DNA of 64,000 nucleotides from Brachyspira hyodysenteriae ATCC 27164 (GTDB lineage Bacteria; Spirochaetota; Brachyspiria; Brachyspirales; Brachyspiraceae): NCBI RefSeq assembly GCF_001676785.2, contig NZ_CP015910.2, positions 1,488,001 to 1,552,000 of the forward strand, read 5' to 3'. Shown piece by piece: positions 36,658 to 46,211 of this stretch (position 1 is its first letter; each line of letters starts with the position of its first letter). The notes under the pieces were generated by a model. It saw only the letters and a program-made list of their open reading frames with translations, ran no database searches and was not told where the DNA came from. The position numbers and the translations under genes were made by a program.

Positions 36658-38625
36658 TTAATTATTATTCTGCTTTTCTTCGGCTTCTTTTAATATCTCA
36701 AATATAGCATTATTATTATTATCTCTTGCTATATCAATAGGATACTTTCCAATATTATTTCTAACCATAACATCAGCACCTGATAATACTAACTCACTTA
36801 CTATATCAACATCTCCTGAATTAACAGCCTTATGTAAAGGAGTATCTCCATTTTGATCTTGTATATTAAGATTAGGCTTTTTTTCTAATAACATTCTTAC
36901 AATAGGAAGTTTTGAATATTCAGAAGCTATATGTAAAGCTGTATCACCATATTTATCAATAGCATTAATATCTACTTTCTGTGTTAATAAAATTCTGGCA
37001 ATATTTTCAGCACCGCTTTTAGCAGCTATCATTAAAGGAGTGTAGCTTGATATTCCAGCATAGTTTATATCCGCACCAGCCTCCACTAATATCTGAAGTA
37101 AATCAACATTATCATTATTAATAGCATATTCAATTAAACTCTCGCCGTCTTTAGTTACAACTGAAAGATTAGCTTTATTAGCTATTAATAACTTTGTAAG
37201 CTCAACATCATTATTCATAACAGCAACAGTTAAAGGACTAAGCCCATTACTATCTTCTACATTGATATTTGCTTTATTTTCTATTAAAAGATTTATCATA
37301 TCATTTCTGCTTGATTCTATAGGGCTGTTCATAGCATATAAAAGAGGTGTTTTTTCTTCATAGCTTTTAGCATTAACATTGGCTTTATTTTCTATTAAAA
37401 CTTTTGCAAGTTCAATATCTCCATTATTAGCAGCATACATTAAAGAAGTCCATCCGTCATTGTCTGCTGAATTTACATCGGCTCCATTTGTAAGAAGCAC
37501 TTTTACAGTATCTATATATGAATTTCCTGCCGCTATTATTAATGCATTTTTTCCATTAATAAGTCTATTTAAAGTATTTTTATTTATATTTGTAATTATT
37601 TTACCCATAACTTTAGCACTGTCTGCAGATTTCTGCTGAACTAATACTAAATCAACAGGAGATGAACTTGTATTATTGAATTTAGAGCCGGCTGCAGCCA
37701 TTATTATATTACCATACATATCGCTTTCACCAGCATCTTCTATTTTAGCACCTTTAGATACAAAATAATCTACTAATGCAGGATTAAGCGATAAAACAGC
37801 ATTATAAAGTACAGTAGTTCCATCAGCATTTTTATAATTGATATCTGCCCCATTATCTATTAAATAACGAACTATGCTTTCATCACTATTAGCAATCGCA
37901 TAACTTAAAAGAGAAGGTTCTCTTTTTAAATCAAATGAATTATCCAATAAAAGTTTTATCATAGTTTTATTAGTTTGAGCAACGGCATAATACATAGGAT
38001 ATTTTTCCACATCATTACCCGTATAAGAACCATATACATTAGCTTTACCTTCTTTTATAAGAAGTTCAGCAATTTTTGTATTATTATTGCTTATAGCTAA
38101 TATGAGAGGAGTAATTCCTAAATTATTAGCTATTTCTGCATCAGCTTTATTTTCTATTAGAAATTCTACAGCTTTTATATTGTTATTTTGTACGGCATAA
38201 AATAATGGTGTTTGATTATTATTTCCTGTTTCATTAACATCAGCACCATTATTATTAACCATTTCTTTTACAATACTATCTCCGTACTTTTTCTTATATA
38301 TTTCCTCACTGTATATTTCATAGTTTCTAACCATTTTCTCCATATCAGATTTGCCCTTTACAAACAAGAACAAACCTACAAGTATACCAGCACCTACAAG
38401 AAGTACGAATACAATAGCACAAGCTACTACAGCTACTTTAAATATATATTTTTTATTTTCTTCAGCTTCTTTAGCTTTATCTATTCTTTGAATACTAGAA
38501 TTTATATTATTATTTGAATTGTCTTGATTATTATTAATCAAATTATTGTTTTCATTATTACTGTTATTATTATCCAAATTATTGTTATTATTATCTAAAT
38601 TTTCCATAAACAAATTATTCCCCAA
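36658..38625 (-). CDS. Membrane-anchored ankyrin-repeat protein
   Basis: 655 residues. An asparagine-rich low-complexity start (about 4-42, NNNNLDNNNSNNENNN) is followed by one membrane segment (about 54-80, FKVAVVACAIVFVLLVGAGI). About fourteen to sixteen ankyrin repeats run from about 125 to 645, of the type NGWTSLMYAANNGDIELAKV then LIENKANVNAK. The repeats are probably outside the inner membrane. Expanded ankyrin families are typical of Brachyspira, and their partners are not known. Repeat regularity is good throughout, with no broken unit. Confidence 0.88.
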   Translation of the reverse strand: MGNNLFMENLDNNNNNLDNNNSNNENNNLINNNQDNSNNNINSSIQRIDKAKEAEENKKYIFKVAVVACAIVFVLLVGAGILVGLFLFVKGKSDMEKMVRNYEIYSEEIYKKKYGDSIVKEMVNNNGADVNETGNNNQTPLFYAVQNNNIKAVEFLIENKADAEIANNLGITPLILAISNNNTKIAELLIKEGKANVYGSYTGNDVEKYPMYYAVAQTNKTMIKLLLDNSFDLKREPSLLSYAIANSDESIVRYLIDNGADINYKNADGTTVLYNAVLSLNPALVDYFVSKGAKIEDAGESDMYGNIIMAAAGSKFNNTSSSPVDLVLVQQKSADSAKVMGKIITNINKNTLNRLINGKNALIIAAGNSYIDTVKVLLTNGADVNSADNDGWTSLMYAANNGDIELAKVLIENKANVNAKSYEEKTPLLYAMNSPIESSRNDMINLLIENKANINVEDSNGLSPLTVAVMNNDVELTKLLIANKANLSVVTKDGESLIEYAINNDNVDLLQILVEAGADINYAGISSYTPLMIAAKSGAENIARILLTQKVDINAIDKYGDTALHIASEYSKLPIVRMLLEKKPNLNIQDQNGDTPLHKAVNSGDVDIVSELVLSGADVMVRNNIGKYPIDIARDNNNNAIFEILKEAEEKQNNN

Positions 38626-38699
38626 AAATTAATTTTCGAATATAATAACATATTTTAAATAAATTAAAAGAGAGTAATATAAAAAATATATATACTACC

Positions 38700-41306
38700 C
38701 TATTGTAATACAAAACTTCTAGTCTCTATATAAGGAGTCTCATCTGCAATATAAGATTCTATAACAACAATATAATTTCCTTTAGGAAGTGATGCTAATT
38801 CCTCTTTTTGTATAGTAAGTTTGAATACATCATTTTCTAAAACTGCATTATACTCTCTTTCGCCTCCATTTTGTAATTGAAGTAATACTTTTACTGTTGT
38901 ATTAGGATCTGGCATTTCTAATGCATTGTCAGGATAATTATATGAAGAAACATAAATATCTATATTCATATCATTGTTTCTGTTTGCTATAGCAGGCATA
39001 TCAATATCTTCTATTCTGCTCATTTTGGTAGATAATCTATCTATCCAATAATCAGCAGTATAGCTATAATCTTTAAAAGCTGTTAATTCTATATAATTTG
39101 CCTTTGAATCTATTCTTGAAATAAAGAAAGGACCATTTGATATATAAGCATGTCCGTATTTATCTATAAAATCAATGGCAGCTTGATATCTCTTTACTGC
39201 ATCTTCTTTAGTTATAAAATCTTCTATTCCAGCAGGTATATACTGAGAATCACGCATTTCTATTAATTTTTCTTTTATATCTGATACACATGTAGGATTT
39301 TTAACATCTATGGAAGTTAAAGACTGATCCTGTGAAATAGTATAAACATTTCCAGATTTAGAGCCTTCAAGAACAATTTTCATTATAGCTTCATTTATCT
39401 CGAAAGGAATAACAGTATTTCTATTAGGATTGCCTATTTTAGGACTTACAGCAGCAACAGCAATTTGTCTGTCCATATCCATAGGCCAATAATAATTTCC
39501 GTATAAAGTAAAACTTCCGTCCTCATTTATAATGCTTCCTACAGCTCCGTCCATAGCAGAAAGATATCTTCCAGCCATAGCAGAATCATAATATTTATCG
39601 TTTTCATTAGTCTTTGTTATTATATTAGCAATGAATACGCTTCCATACATCAAATCAACCAAAGATGAATCTATGCCATGATGCCATTTAAAACTTCTAG
39701 GCTTAAAATCACATTTCACATAAGCAGTAAGATTATCCGATTTTGTGTAAACTAATTCGCCTTTATCATTAACTTTAACTGTTAAACCCTCTTCCCATTT
39801 CTGAGTATAAGGATTATACATTGTTGCATTTTGAGGAACATTAACAGTACCAACAGGTATTCCATTATTTCCTGCTCTCACTCCTATTTCTAAACTGTTG
39901 GTGTCAGCTTCACCAAGTATGAATTCTGTCTTAGCAGTGGAAGGCGATTCAAATGTAGCACCTGCATCAGAACAAGGTCCTATCATTATAGCAGAATAAG
40001 CATCAGAAAATCCTCCTACTCCTACAGGATCCCAAGGACTTATAAATAATGAACCTTGGGCAGAATGCTGAAGAACTCTTAATACTTTTTCACCATTTCT
40101 ATTTGGTTTTATATCAGCACTTCTTATAGACCAATCATTAACCCCGTCACCTACTCCGTAAAGCATTCTTCTATTGAATCTTTCTTTATTCGCTACAAAA
40201 AACTGAGTCTGAGAATTTAAATATATTCTGACAGCATCTTCAAGTCCAATCTCCTGCAAACGCATATTACCATTCCAATATTCATCGGCAGTCAAAAACC
40301 AGCCGTTTGAATTCTTGTCGCTTATTCTTGAAGCTTCTTTATTATCATAATTCCAAAACTCAGATACATTAGCACCAGGCATATAATTGCCTTCCCTTAC
40401 ATACATCTGTCTTAATGTAACATCCCACCAAGCACGAGTAGCACCTGCTCCCCAAGCCTCTGTTATAATATTCCATTCATAATCTTTTGGGTCTGAACCG
40501 TATACAACTTGAGTAGATTTATTTCTGTCATACAATAATTTCTCAACTTTTATTCCTGTTTTTTCTATTAAATCAGATATTGCATTACCAGCTGGAAGTC
40601 TTCCTGTAGGATCATCAACTCTTATAACAAATTTAATAGTTACTACTTCTCCATTATATTTCCACCATCCATTTTCTTTTACTAATTTTCCTCTATTCTC
40701 TGGTAAATTAGCAGCTTTTTCCATAGCTTTATTTATATCATTAAGAGCTTTTTCCTGATTACCGTTTTCTGTCATACCCATTTTTGAAGGTATAAGATTA
40801 TATCTATAAGTACCCGGCTGCCCCGGTGTTGCTTGTGTAAATGAAGGCTGTCCTGCCCCTCTTAAAATTTCATCAACAAGCTTTTTTCTATCAATTAAGA
40901 AGTTCATAGCAAATCTTACTTCTTTTATAGCTAGAGGATTAAAATGAGTTTTTCCGTCTCTTGTTGTAACTGTGTATGGAGCTTTATTTGGTACGGGATT
41001 AAACAATAATGACCATGAACCTGAAGGTACTGCATAAGTATCAAGTTTCTCTAAATCACTTTCGCCTAATGATAAATATGTACTTCCGTCTATTCCGCTT
41101 GCCATTAAATCTGCTCTGCCGTCTGCCACATCTTTAATAGCTATTGTCATATCTGTTCTTACTTCATATATTATTTTATCTATTAATGCTCCGCCTCTGT
41201 CTATTTCTTTTTGCTCTATTTCTTCCTGACTATTAGAACATGATAATAATATTATAAACAGTATTAATATTGGGAATTTATGTAAAACTTTATTATTCAA
41301 TTTCAT
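38700..41306 (-). CDS. Very large solute-binding lipoprotein (extracellular family 5)
   Basis: 868 residues, far above the usual 500-600 for peptide/oligopeptide-binding proteins. A signal peptide with lipobox LIILFIILLSCSNS puts the lipid on about C23. The SBP_bac_5 fold is seen in AIKEVRFAMNFLIDRKKLVD then EILRGAGQP (about 125-153), DDPTGRLPAGNAISDLIEKT (about 230-250) and DYEWNIITEAWG. A long inserted region (about 390-640) and a C-terminal domain (about 790-868, YNAVLENDVFKLTIQKEEL) resembling an Ig-like fold account for the excess. No ABC permease or ATPase gene is next to it. Confidence 0.83.
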   Translation of the reverse strand: MKLNNKVLHKFPILILFIILLSCSNSQEEIEQKEIDRGGALIDKIIYEVRTDMTIAIKDVADGRADLMASGIDGSTYLSLGESDLEKLDTYAVPSGSWSLLFNPVPNKAPYTVTTRDGKTHFNPLAIKEVRFAMNFLIDRKKLVDEILRGAGQPSFTQATPGQPGTYRYNLIPSKMGMTENGNQEKALNDINKAMEKAANLPENRGKLVKENGWWKYNGEVVTIKFVIRVDDPTGRLPAGNAISDLIEKTGIKVEKLLYDRNKSTQVVYGSDPKDYEWNIITEAWGAGATRAWWDVTLRQMYVREGNYMPGANVSEFWNYDNKEASRISDKNSNGWFLTADEYWNGNMRLQEIGLEDAVRIYLNSQTQFFVANKERFNRRMLYGVGDGVNDWSIRSADIKPNRNGEKVLRVLQHSAQGSLFISPWDPVGVGGFSDAYSAIMIGPCSDAGATFESPSTAKTEFILGEADTNSLEIGVRAGNNGIPVGTVNVPQNATMYNPYTQKWEEGLTVKVNDKGELVYTKSDNLTAYVKCDFKPRSFKWHHGIDSSLVDLMYGSVFIANIITKTNENDKYYDSAMAGRYLSAMDGAVGSIINEDGSFTLYGNYYWPMDMDRQIAVAAVSPKIGNPNRNTVIPFEINEAIMKIVLEGSKSGNVYTISQDQSLTSIDVKNPTCVSDIKEKLIEMRDSQYIPAGIEDFITKEDAVKRYQAAIDFIDKYGHAYISNGPFFISRIDSKANYIELTAFKDYSYTADYWIDRLSTKMSRIEDIDMPAIANRNNDMNIDIYVSSYNYPDNALEMPDPNTTVKVLLQLQNGGEREYNAVLENDVFKLTIQKEELASLPKGNYIVVIESYIADETPYIETRSFVLQ

Positions 41307-41551
41307 TATTTAGCCTCATTACTATATACAAATTAACATAATATACAATAATAGTATAAACAATAAAAGTCAATAAAATAATATGAATTAAAATGATCAA
41401 AATATTAAATTATATATTATAATAAAACGTAATCTCAGTTTATTATATATACAAGCCGATAAAAAGTAAATATTTTATTATTTTTATTAAAATATTTTTT
41501 ATTAGTAGTATATGTACAATAAAACTTATATAAAATAAATAAAATATATTC

Positions 41552-41579
41552 TTGACAAATATCAAAAAAAAATTAGAAT
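41552..41579 (+). promoter_or_regulatory. nrdB promoter
   Basis: TTGACA (41552-41557), 16 bases, TAGAAT (41574-41579). No convincing pair of NrdR boxes was found in the 324-base gap 41307-41630. Apart from this promoter and a long A/T-rich stretch, nothing else is seen there. Confidence 0.65.
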
Positions 41580-41630
41580 ACCTAATTAAACCCAAAATTT
41601 AATTTTGAAATAAAGAATCGCGGAGAAAAG

Positions 41631-42701
41631 ATGAAAGTAATAGATATAGACAAAAAACCTCAAAATGAAAAAATATTTTTTGGAGATTTTGGGCATTATT
41701 TAAGAATAGATTCAGTAAGCCATGAAGTAGCTAGAAAATTAAAAGAAGCAAGTGAAGGAAATACTTGGTTTTCAAAGGAAGTTGACTATAAATCTGATAA
41801 AACAAGATTCTCTTCATTGCCAGAAGATGCACAGAGAGCCTTCAAACTCAATATAGCATATCAAACTTTAATGGACAGCGGAGTTACAAGTGGCTTTTCA
41901 TCAATATTGAATAGAATAGTTACAAGTTCAATATGGTCTATTTTATATGCAAGAATAGCTATAGAGGAAAATATACATGCTGAAAGCTACTCTTACGGAC
42001 TTTCTGAAGTATTTGGACATGAGGCAACAGATACATTAGATTTAGTTTATAATGATGAATTTGTTAAACATAGAATGGAAAAAGAGGTAGAATTATTCGG
42101 AAATGTTGATGAATTATGTAATTTAGAAAATTCTCCTGCAACATTAGATGAGAAAAAACAGGCAGTATTAAAATTATTAATAGGAATATATTTACTTGAA
42201 AGTGTAAAATTTCCATTTTCTTTTCTTGTAACTTTTACAATAAATAATAATTATGACAATGCTATAGCAGGATTCACAAAAACTATTAAATTAATAGCGC
42301 ATGATGAATTAAACACTCATGTACCTACAGGTAAAAATGTAATGAATATACTTAGAAAAGAAAATGAACAAGGTTTTACACATTTATTTAAAAGCGGTTG
42401 GTTTAATGAAACAGCTAGGGCAATGGCAGAATTTACTGTTAATGAGGAAATTAAATGGGCTAAATATCTTTTTGATGGATATCAAGTAGCAGGTATTAAT
42501 TCCTCAGTAAGCGAACATTTCATCAAATATTGGGCTGGTGTAAGATTAAGGGATTTAGGGGTTGAATCGCCTTATAATGAAAAAAAATCAGACGTTATAG
42601 ATTGGTTTAACAGCTATAGAGATATAAACAAACAAAATGCAGCCTTACAGGAAACAACTAACACCTCTTATCAAAAAGGTGCTTTGAAAAACGATTTATA
42701 A
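41631..42701 (+). CDS. nrdB: Class I ribonucleotide reductase, small (radical) subunit
   Basis: Di-iron subunit that supplies the radical for deoxynucleotide synthesis. 356 residues, ferritin-like. Ligands by analogy with E. coli R2: Asp in YQTLMDSG; Glu and His in EENIHAESY, where the Tyr four after His is the radical tyrosine; Glu in LLESVKFPF. A final Glu/His pair lies in HDELNTHVPTG, where the spacing is E-x3-H instead of the usual E-x2-H. It lies directly before nrdA, so the call does not depend on the odd motif. A ribosome site (ggag) precedes the ATG. Confidence 0.92.
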   Translation: MKVIDIDKKPQNEKIFFGDFGHYLRIDSVSHEVARKLKEASEGNTWFSKEVDYKSDKTRFSSLPEDAQRAFKLNIAYQTLMDSGVTSGFSSILNRIVTSSIWSILYARIAIEENIHAESYSYGLSEVFGHEATDTLDLVYNDEFVKHRMEKEVELFGNVDELCNLENSPATLDEKKQAVLKLLIGIYLLESVKFPFSFLVTFTINNNYDNAIAGFTKTIKLIAHDELNTHVPTGKNVMNILRKENEQGFTHLFKSGWFNETARAMAEFTVNEEIKWAKYLFDGYQVAGINSSVSEHFIKYWAGVRLRDLGVESPYNEKKSDVIDWFNSYRDINKQNAALQETTNTSYQKGALKNDL

Positions 42702-42746
42702 TCTATACTTAATTTTTTATAATAAAATAATTATCAGGGTAACATT

Positions 42747-45068
42747 ATGATAGAACTTACAAAAGATAAAAAACATATAATCATTAAAAGGGACGGCAGA
42801 GAAGAACCTTTCAATGAAGAAAAATTAAGGAAAGTTATAGATTGGGCTACAGAAGGTAAAGAGGCTTTCACTAATCAGCTGCTGGAAGGACTTAATATAA
42901 AAATTAATGATAAAATGAAAATAGAAGTATTATATGATGAGCTTATAAATACTGCTGTTAATATGATAAGTCCATTATATCCTATGTATGATACAATAGC
43001 AGAAAAACTTTATTTAATGAAAATATATAAAGAAACATGCGGACTTAAAAAAATAGGTTCATATCCTCATATAAAAAATTTCTTAAAAAAAGGTATAAAA
43101 TATAAAATATATGATAAGGATATAATTCAGCTTTTTACAGATAAAGAATTAGATAAAATAAATTCTATGATAGATCCTAACAGAGATTTATTATTCACAT
43201 ATAAAGGCTTAGCAATATTCTATAAAAAATACTGTAAAAACATAGGAAATAAAAAATTAGAGCTTCCTCAAATAACATATATGGTAGCTGCTATGTTTTC
43301 ATTTTATGATGATTATTATAAAGGCGAAAACAAAGATAAATTAGAAATAAGCAAATCTGAAAGACTTAAATATATAAAAAGAACTTATGATATGCTTTCA
43401 AGACATGAAGTTACTTTTGCCACTCCTAGAATAGCAAATAGTATGACAATAAAAGCACAATTAGCCAGCTGTATATTAAATACCCCTGCCGATGATACTT
43501 GGAGCTTGAATCAGACAGATGGAAATATGGCATTATATTCCAAATTTTCAGGCGGCATAGCTTATGATGCTTCATATATAAGGGCGTCAGGTTCTACAAT
43601 ACAAACTAATAGGGGACGTTCTGACGGACCTATACCTTTTATAAAAAGAGTAGAACAAACTATATCATCATTTAATCAGGGAGGAGTTCGTAAAGGTGCA
43701 TGCGTTGTTACTTTTCCTTGGTGGCATTTAGATGTACTTGATTTGATTATGCTTAAAGATGCAGGCGGTACTGAAGATACAAGGGCTAGAAAGTTAGTTT
43801 ACTCTATTAGAATAAGCAATATATTTAGAGAAAGAGTTAATAAAGACGGATATGTAACTTTATTTGACCCTAAAGAAACTCCTCTTCTAAATGAAGAATA
43901 CGGAGAAAAATTTAATGTTGCTTATATATATTATGAAAGTAAATCATCTATAAGAAAAAAGAAAATAAAAGCAAAAGATTTATTATTTCAAATATTAAAA
44001 GTAAGACAGGAAACAGGAAATTTATATTTAACCTTTGTAGACAACATCAATGAACAGAATATGGTTAATAGATTCGTAGGAGCTTCAAACCTTTGTCAGG
44101 AAATAGTAATACCTTCCTATCCTTCTAAACTCATAAAAGAAAAATATGTCATTAATGAAGACGGAGAATATGAAATAATACAGAGAAAGAAAAGCGGTGA
44201 GATAGGTATATGTAATTTGGTTTCTGTAAATTTAATGTCTTGGGTAAATTTCTCACCTGAAAAGAAAAAATCATTCTGCTACACTCTTTTAAGAGGATGC
44301 GACAATATTATAGATACTCAATTTTACCCTGTTAAAGAAGGAGAAATTGCAAATAAAAAGAACAGACCTATAGGAATAGGAGTTATAAATTATGCTAATC
44401 TTTTAGCTTCAAATAAAATAAAATATACTGATAAAGAAGCTTTAGAGTTTACAAATAAAGTTTTCGATGATTTATATTATCATATATATGAAGCATCTAA
44501 TATACTAGCAAGAGAGAGAGGCCCTTATAAAACTTTCAATGAATCTAAGTGGAAAGAAGGATTAACTCCATTTCATATATCATTATTAAATAACAATAAA
44601 AAGAATAATCTTAATGTAAGTGTAGATAAAGAGAAATGGGATAAGCTGGCAGAAAATATAAAAAATAATGGCGTAAGATTCTCATTCCATGGAGCAATAG
44701 CCCCTACTGCTACATCTGGAAAAAGTGTATCAGCTACAGAAAGTATAGAACCTATAGTAGATTTATTCTTTATAGAAGAAGGAATACAAACACTTCCTAG
44801 CTTAGTACCTAATATCAAAAAAAATAGAGAGTACTATGAAAGATGCTGGAATATTCCTGCTAAAACTATAATAGAACTTGCTGCTGTAAGACAGAGATAT
44901 ATAGATCAGTCTCAGTCATTGAATTTATATTATGTAAAACCTGATTCTGCTAAAGAGCTTTGGGACGATATTCAGTACGCTATGGATTTGGGATTGAAGA
45001 CTCTTTATTACATGAAAACTCCTAAATCTAATTTTGAGCTTGAAGAAGTTTGCGAATCCTGCACATAA
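42747..45068 (+). CDS. nrdA: Class I ribonucleotide reductase, large (catalytic) subunit
   Basis: Reduces ribonucleoside diphosphates. 773 residues. An N-terminal ATP-cone (about 7-95, IIIKRDGREEPFNEEKLRKV) gives allosteric control, and the 10-stranded barrel follows. Cys in QLASCILNTP is one of the redox pair, Cys in ASNLCQEIVIPSY is the active-site thiyl, and the Tyr pair for radical transfer is in LNLYYVKP. The C-terminal tail ends CESCT, the shuttle cysteines that meet thioredoxin or glutaredoxin. It begins 45 bases after nrdB in the same direction and ends at a hairpin terminator. Order nrdB-nrdA is reversed from E. coli. Confidence 0.95.
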   Translation: MIELTKDKKHIIIKRDGREEPFNEEKLRKVIDWATEGKEAFTNQLLEGLNIKINDKMKIEVLYDELINTAVNMISPLYPMYDTIAEKLYLMKIYKETCGLKKIGSYPHIKNFLKKGIKYKIYDKDIIQLFTDKELDKINSMIDPNRDLLFTYKGLAIFYKKYCKNIGNKKLELPQITYMVAAMFSFYDDYYKGENKDKLEISKSERLKYIKRTYDMLSRHEVTFATPRIANSMTIKAQLASCILNTPADDTWSLNQTDGNMALYSKFSGGIAYDASYIRASGSTIQTNRGRSDGPIPFIKRVEQTISSFNQGGVRKGACVVTFPWWHLDVLDLIMLKDAGGTEDTRARKLVYSIRISNIFRERVNKDGYVTLFDPKETPLLNEEYGEKFNVAYIYYESKSSIRKKKIKAKDLLFQILKVRQETGNLYLTFVDNINEQNMVNRFVGASNLCQEIVIPSYPSKLIKEKYVINEDGEYEIIQRKKSGEIGICNLVSVNLMSWVNFSPEKKKSFCYTLLRGCDNIIDTQFYPVKEGEIANKKNRPIGIGVINYANLLASNKIKYTDKEALEFTNKVFDDLYYHIYEASNILARERGPYKTFNESKWKEGLTPFHISLLNNNKKNNLNVSVDKEKWDKLAENIKNNGVRFSFHGAIAPTATSGKSVSATESIEPIVDLFFIEEGIQTLPSLVPNIKKNREYYERCWNIPAKTIIELAAVRQRYIDQSQSLNLYYVKPDSAKELWDDIQYAMDLGLKTLYYMKTPKSNFELEEVCESCT

Positions 45069-45080
45069 AAAGTAAACATA

Positions 45081-45126
45081 ATTAAGCTAACATATCAACA
45101 AAATATGTTAACTTAATATATTTTTA
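45081..45126 (+). terminator. Terminator after nrdA
   Basis: ATTAAGCTAACATAT and ATATGTTAACTTAAT form a 15-bp stem with one mismatch (7-base loop), then atatattttta. Confidence 0.75.
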
Positions 45127-45204
45127 TAATATTCTTCTATAATATATATCCCCGTATAGTTTATAAAAAAATATCAAAATTTAAATTAAATTTCAATTTT
45201 TGTA

Positions 45205-45233
45205 TTGACATAATGTTTTTTTTAGTATATAAG
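45205..45233 (+). promoter_or_regulatory. pst promoter
   Basis: TTGACA (45205-45210), then TATATAAG (45226-45233), giving a -10 with 15 or 17 base spacing. No clear Pho box is seen. Confidence 0.55.
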
Positions 45234-45287
45234 GTGTGCGTTAATTTTCACAATTAACAAAAAATTATTTCGGAGTGAATCAATATT

Positions 45288-46094
45288 ATGAAAAAAATTT
45301 TGATTTTCTTAAGCCTTATAAGTATGTTAATACTTATTTCCTGCGGAGGCGGTGCTTCAAGTGCTACTGATATAGTTATAACAGGTTCCTCTTCAGTTTC
45401 TCCATTGATGTTCAAATTAGCAGCAAAATTTGAAGAGCTTAATCCTGATTACACTGTAACAGTAGAAACATCAGATTCTACTATTGGAGTTCAAGACACT
45501 ATAAACGGCAACAACAATATAGGTATGGCTTCAAGAAATTTGAAAGAAGATGAGTTAACTGGTTTGGACAGCTATTTATTATGTCAAGATGGTATAGTAA
45601 TAATCGCTAACAAAGATTCTGAAATTACTCAGATAAGCGAAGAAGAATTATACAATCTTTATATGAATAATACTGCAATAGGCAATATAACTAAATCTAT
45701 TTCAAGAGAAGACGGATCAGGTACTAGAAGTGCATTTACTGATTTAACTTCTGTAGGAAAAGAAAATCCATTACCTTCCACTGTTGAAATATTGGATGGA
45801 ACAGGAAAGGTAAAAACTTCAGTTATGAGCGATGCTTCAAAAATCGGTTATATCTCTTTGGGTTCTATTGATGATACAATAAAGCCTTTAGCTTATAAAG
45901 CAAAAGGACAAAATGAATATGTATCTGCTTCAGTAGAAAATATACAAAGTGATACATACAAACTTTACCGTCCTTTTTACGTATTCACAAAAAAAGGAGT
46001 TGAACTTGATGAAGGGACTAAGGCATTCTTAGACTTCATTAATAGTGAAGCAGGGAAAACGGTTATAAATGAAAATGGCTATGTAGCCAACTAA
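45288..46094 (+). CDS. pstS: Phosphate-binding lipoprotein PstS
   Basis: Periplasmic phosphate catcher of the Pst importer. 268 residues, short-type PstS. Signal peptide with lipobox LMLISC, so Cys19 or close by is lipidated and the protein is anchored. ITGSSSVSPLMFKLAAKFEE (about 29-48) and GMASRNLKEDE supply the phosphate pocket, and ISREDGSGTRSAF (about 143-155) is the second phosphate loop. It precedes pstCA, pstB and phoU. A strong hairpin lies after its stop, so pstS is probably made in excess of the other parts. Confidence 0.93.
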   Translation: MKKILIFLSLISMLILISCGGGASSATDIVITGSSSVSPLMFKLAAKFEELNPDYTVTVETSDSTIGVQDTINGNNNIGMASRNLKEDELTGLDSYLLCQDGIVIIANKDSEITQISEEELYNLYMNNTAIGNITKSISREDGSGTRSAFTDLTSVGKENPLPSTVEILDGTGKVKTSVMSDASKIGYISLGSIDDTIKPLAYKAKGQNEYVSASVENIQSDTYKLYRPFYVFTKKGVELDEGTKAFLDFINSEAGKTVINENGYVAN

Positions 46095-46107
46095 TTAGAA
46101 AATTGAT

Positions 46108-46146
46108 AAGTCGATGTACAATGATTTTGTATATCGGCTTTTTTTA
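46108..46146 (+). terminator. Partial terminator between pstS and pstCA
   Basis: AGTCGATGTACAA, loop tgat, TTTGTATATCGGCT, then TTTTTTT. It lies inside the operon, so it probably lowers readthrough. Confidence 0.8.
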
Positions 46147-46211
46147 TTTTCTATACAACACAATCAATAAAAACAACACAAAACAAAAAATTAATAATTA
46201 GGATATATATT

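Noticed and set aside
36658-38625. Ankyrin repeats as a DNA repeat or CRISPR-like array
   Set aside because: Repeats are at protein level, with changing bases and no spacers.
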